Origin: JAZKFP01 sp040386355
GTDB lineage: Bacteria; Pseudomonadota; Gammaproteobacteria; Pseudomonadales; UBA6940
Direction: 5' to 3'
Assembly: GCA_040386355.1 (NCBI GenBank)
Contig: JAZKFP010000056.1
Location: 1-64,000 of the forward strand
Length of the DNA: 64,000 bases
Part shown: positions 63,167-64,000 of the stretch, piece after piece
Layout of the letters: each line of letters begins with the position of its first letter
Position numbering within the stretch: the first letter of the stretch is position 1
The notes under the pieces: model-generated
The model's input: the letters and a program-made list of their open reading frames with translations, nothing else
Told to the model about the DNA's origin: nothing
Database searches by the model: none
Made by a program: the position numbers and the translations under genes

Positions 63167-63268
63167 CGTTCTCGTGGTGAAGATAACAGTTACTTCCGGC
63201 TATGAAATGATACTGTTATCGCCCGTTCCCGAAGCATTAAAGAGCTGCGTTTATTCGCGGCTTTTTTA
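63167..63268 (+). ncRNA. candidate Y RNA upstream of the Ro60-like gene
   Basis: A promoter-to-terminator unit of about 100 nt that contains no ORF. It folds with GATAACAGT and ACTGTTATC (9 perfect pairs, 63182-63190 and 63212-63220) around a 21-nt loop. An outer stem GTT(C)TCG(T)GG with CCCGAAGC has two bulged bases, and an internal loop TGAA / GCCCGTT lies between. A bulged helix with internal loop, this size and a location next to a Ro gene are the hallmarks of Y RNAs. It does not show the tRNA-like T-arm of YrlA. Identity inferred. Confidence 0.5.
63243..63267 (+). terminator. intrinsic terminator of the Y-like RNA
   Basis: AGCTGCG and CGCGGCT (one G-T) with a 6-nt loop, followed by TTTTTT. 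It ends 15 bases before the TROVE ATG. Confidence 0.75.
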
Positions 63269-63282
63269 TTATAGGTATTCCT

Positions 63283-64000
63283 ATGCAAATCAATTCAAAA
63301 GTTCAGCGCATTTTTACTCATGAAGGCGCAACCGCAAAACATACCCAACCAATTCAAGAATTAAAAAGAACCGTACTTTCCTGTTTATTATGGGAATCTG
63401 GATTTTATGAATCTGGCGAAAGTATATCTGAAAGAATTAAATCACTTATTTTAAAATGCGATCCTGTTGATGTTGCAAATTTAGCAATTGAAGCCAGAGA
63501 AAAGCATCATCTTCGCCATGTTCCATTATTTATAGTGCGTGAACTATCTCGCACAATCCAAACAAAAATTAATCTTGCCGATGTTTTATCCAAAATTATC
63601 CAAAGACCTGATGAAATTACCGAATTTTTAGCTATGTATTGGCTTGAAGGTAAAAGCCCAATATCAAAGCAAGTTAAAAAAGGACTTGCGCGAGCGTTTG
63701 GAAAATTCAGCGAATATCAACTTGCTAAATACAATCGTGACAACGCAATTAAACTGCGCGACGTGCTTTTTTTGGTTCATGCAAAGCCAAAAGATGATGA
63801 GCAAGCAGAGCTTTGGAAGCGTTTAGCAAATGGAACACTTGAAACGCCCGACACGTGGGAAGTTGCTTTATCGTCTGGCGCAGATAAAAAAGAAGTATTT
63901 GAGCGATTACTCCGTGAGAAAAAACTTGGATATATGGCCCTGCTTCGTAATTTGCGCAATATGTCTTTATCTGGTGTAGATCAAGATTTAATTTTTAATG
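63283..64000 (+). CDS. TROVE-domain (Ro60-like) RNA-binding protein, 3' end cut by window
   Basis: The open frame from ATG 63283 (TAGG seven bases upstream) runs to the window end, 239 residues visible. The N-terminus reads QRIFTHEGATAKH, followed by PIQELKRTVLSCLLWESGFYESGESI, then LAIEAREKHHLRHVPLFIVRELSRT, the helical HEAT-like TROVE ring seen in Ro60 and bacterial Rsr. Ro proteins bind Y RNAs and misfolded RNAs and, in Deinococcus, form an RNA-degrading machine with PNPase. Full proteins have about 500 residues with a C-terminal VWA-like domain, which would be outside. Located in a phage-like island; phage-borne TROVE proteins are known. Confidence 0.9.
   Translation, partial: MQINSKVQRIFTHEGATAKHTQPIQELKRTVLSCLLWESGFYESGESISERIKSLILKCDPVDVANLAIEAREKHHLRHVPLFIVRELSRTIQTKINLADVLSKIIQRPDEITEFLAMYWLEGKSPISKQVKKGLARAFGKFSEYQLAKYNRDNAIKLRDVLFLVHAKPKDDEQAELWKRLANGTLETPDTWEVALSSGADKKEVFERLLREKKLGYMALLRNLRNMSLSGVDQDLIFN

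Overview
This is an AT-rich bacterial chromosome segment that reads as a gammaproteobacterium. The evidence is cmoA/cmoB, rimO, the ffs-dnaX-ybaB-recR order, an RNase D with C-terminal HRDC-like part, tamA/tamB and a KatE-type catalase. The protein style, the low GC, several orphan proteins that resemble secreted effectors and the many small palindromic repeats suggest a host-associated Legionellales-like lineage. That placement is inference; no marker here fixes a genus.

Layout. 1-8 kb: the 3' part of a KdpD-like histidine kinase gene runs off the left edge, followed by kup, cmoA, an orphan, rimO, a DMT exporter and a membrane J-domain protein. 8-12 kb: a WGR-like protein, a TolC-family protein, and a dehydratase/FabL-like reductase pair. 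12-24 kb: a response regulator with TPR-like repeats, tamB, a two-domain PTPS/QueD-like protein overlapping cmoB, a lone tyrosine recombinase, ggt, a cardiolipin synthase and corA. 24-36 kb: dbpA, a TerC/CBS membrane protein, a large orphan, etfA-etfB, ETF-ubiquinone oxidoreductase overlapping tamA, and dps. 36-40.5 kb: four minus-strand genes (C39-like peptidase, RimK-type ATP-grasp ligase, GCS2-type ligase, N-formylglutamate amidohydrolase-like) form a predicted amidoligase pathway. 40.5-52.7 kb: fabI, a small lipoprotein, an ABC1-kinase gene overlapping glutathione reductase, a glutamate-synthase-like FMN protein, a VWA protein, RNase D, recR, ybaB, dnaX and the 4.5S RNA gene. 52.9-59.9 kb: two orphans, a DegP/HtrA protease, a low-complexity orphan and katE.

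From 59.9 kb a tRNA with anticodon CAT is followed by small phage-type genes, a PEP-CTERM-like protein and, at the right edge, a TROVE (Ro60-like) gene cut by the window. Immediately upstream of it is a roughly 100-nt transcription unit with its own promoter, a bulged Y-RNA-like fold and a terminator. This looks like an island integrated at the tRNA gene, carrying a candidate Ro/Y-RNA ribonucleoprotein module.

Two families of short inverted-repeat elements fill most of the larger gaps. One has ends reading ATACCCGTARCG and copies of 165-265 bp. The other is a composite built from palindromic GGGCGAA..TTCGCCC blocks and ends related to ATACCRAAYGCA. Two copies of the first family end right in front of start codons (PTPS-like and ETF-QO). 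dnaX carries an A10 run followed by immediate stops in both alternative frames, which would give a short gamma-type product. The four leading targets are the Ro/Y-RNA module, the amidoligase cluster, the dnaX slippery run and the MITE-like elements.
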